Shown: in pieces, positions 63,012-64,000 of the stretch
Layout of the letters: each line of letters opens with the position of its first letter
Position numbering within the stretch: the stretch's first letter is position 1
NCBI GenBank assembly: GCA_013141385.1
Contig: JABFRB010000040.1
Coordinates: 1-64,000 of the forward strand
Origin: Bacteroidales bacterium
GTDB taxonomy: Bacteria; Bacteroidota; Bacteroidia; Bacteroidales; Tenuifilaceae
Length of the DNA stretch: 64,000 nt
Reading direction: 5' to 3'
Program-made: the position numbers and the translations under genes
The notes under the pieces: model-generated
What the model saw: the letters and a program-made list of their open reading frames with translations, nothing else
Told to the model about the DNA's origin: nothing
The model's database searches: none

Positions 63012-64000
63012 ATGAAGAGTGATTTAAATCACCTGACAGAAAGAATCAAAGAACTTGAGAATGAAAACTCAATTCTGAGGGCACAGAATATTGAGATTAA
63101 TAAAGCAAAAGAGTTGTATTTGAAAATATTTGAGGATTTTCCTGCCTTAATTTGGCGTGCTCGGTTAGATAAGTTGTGCGATTATTTCAATAGAACCTGG
63201 CTTGAATTTACGGGTAGAACAATGGAACAAGAATTTGGAAATGGTTGGGCTGAAGGTGTACATCCCGATGATTTTGATTTTTGTTTGCAAACATATGTGG
63301 CAGCATTTGATAAAAGAGAATCCTTTCTGATGGAATATAGAATGAAAAACAAACATGAGGAATATCGTTGGATAAGGGATTTTGGACGACCATTTTACGA
63401 TTTAGATAATTCATTTTTAGGCTATATTGGTTCCTGTTATGATATCACAGAAATTAAACAAACGGAATTAATTATTAATCAAAAGAATAAGGAACTAGAA
63501 AAACTCAATGCGGATAAGGATATTTTTATGTCAATTCTTGCTCACGATTTAAAAGGTCCGTTTAATTCCATATTGGGTTATTTAGGATTACTAACAGAAA
63601 ATATTCACATATCAGACATCGATGATATCGAAAAGCAATTGAACATTATTAATAATTCAGCACTAAGCGTTTATAATTTACTGGAAGCCATTTTAATGTG
63701 GATAAATTCAGAATCGGGAAGAATACCATTCGAACCACAAAAATTAAACATTAAAACTGTTTGTTTAGATATTCTTGAAACTCTTAAACCATACGCAAAT
63801 GCAAAAACCATAGCAATTGATTATTTTGGGGAAGAAAACCTAGCTGTTTTTGCTGATCTTAATATGCTTAGAACAATATTAAGAAACCTTATTTCAAATG
63901 CTATAAAATTCACAAATAACGGTGGTATAGTTACCATTAATGCACAAAAAATGGAATCAGATATTATAATTTCGGTTTCAGATAATGGGATCGGAATATC
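63012..64000 (+). CDS. PAS histidine kinase, cut by the window end
   Basis: From the ATG at 63012 the frame is open to the last base (329 codons). It has a short coiled coil (1-30), one PAS domain of the PAS_3 type (about 35-150: IWRARLDKLCDYFNRTWLEFTGR, WAEGVHPDDF, YRWIRDFGRPF), HisKA with H178 in ILAHDLKGPFNSILGY, and the HATPase N box NLISNAIKFTNNG; the D box DNGIGI is at the edge. The dimer helix and N box resemble those of the eight-PAS kinase upstream, so the two kinases are close relatives. The C-terminus is unknown. Confidence 0.88.
   Translation, partial: MKSDLNHLTERIKELENENSILRAQNIEINKAKELYLKIFEDFPALIWRARLDKLCDYFNRTWLEFTGRTMEQEFGNGWAEGVHPDDFDFCLQTYVAAFDKRESFLMEYRMKNKHEEYRWIRDFGRPFYDLDNSFLGYIGSCYDITEIKQTELIINQKNKELEKLNADKDIFMSILAHDLKGPFNSILGYLGLLTENIHISDIDDIEKQLNIINNSALSVYNLLEAILMWINSESGRIPFEPQKLNIKTVCLDILETLKPYANAKTIAIDYFGEENLAVFADLNMLRTILRNLISNAIKFTNNGGIVTINAQKMESDIIISVSDNGIGI

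Overview
The window looks like chromosomal DNA from a Bacteroidota bacterium, probably of the Bacteroidales or a related order. The evidence is low GC, a type IX secretion C-terminal sorting domain on a gingipain-like protease, DUF4421, FISUMP and DUF5106-type proteins, a pyrB-pyrI pair, and several promoters of the Bacteroidota form TTTG-N19/20-TAnnTTTG. No rRNA or tRNA gene and no CRISPR array was recognised. The left edge cuts an IS1595-type transposase gene and the right edge cuts a PAS histidine kinase.

Layout. 0-13 kb is envelope and protein degradation: an AsmA-like membrane protein, a secreted C25 protease with a decayed paralogue fragment upstream, two outer-membrane barrel candidates, a lipoprotein zinc peptidase and a DPP-IV-type peptidase. 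13-24.8 kb is mostly core: DedA protein, thioredoxin-like lipid/thiol protein, a small NlpC/CHAP-like secreted protein, a hybrid kinase, Hsp20, pyrI and pyrB, a YigZ protein, a drug/metabolite transporter, and a TetR regulator with a FabF-like ketosynthase joined by two copies of one palindromic operator. 24.8-27.7 kb is decaying: an IS1595-family element with a frameshifted transposase, a CPBP protease split at a homopolymer, and a Cys-rich lipoprotein whose signal peptide is out of frame. 27.9-47 kb is again core-like: DUF2079 protein, patatin, an NtrY/NtrC-type two-component pair divergent from an FtsX/MacB-type permease with a candidate enhancer between them, TPR proteins, pyruvate kinase, XerD, a YfiR-domain hybrid kinase and a GH3/beta-lactamase fusion.

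47.3-64 kb is accessory. It opens with a three-gene operon (Mrr-like nuclease, small middle component, DUF2326-type SMC-like ATPase) that matches the ABC-three-component / Lamassu-like class of defence systems. After it come a strict 21-nt tandem array of 11 units, seven copies of a dispersed hairpin element, a FISUMP lipoprotein, a membrane protein with a TIG-like domain, an operon of a zinc-dependent phospholipase C-fold protein with a CARDB-like partner, a duplicated regulatory region flanking that operon, a histidine kinase built from eight PAS domains by recent internal duplication, and the start of another PAS kinase.

All assignments come from reading motifs and layout by eye. No database search was run. 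The least certain points are exact start codons, the substrate of the regulators, and the biological role of the 54.7-57.7 kb operon.
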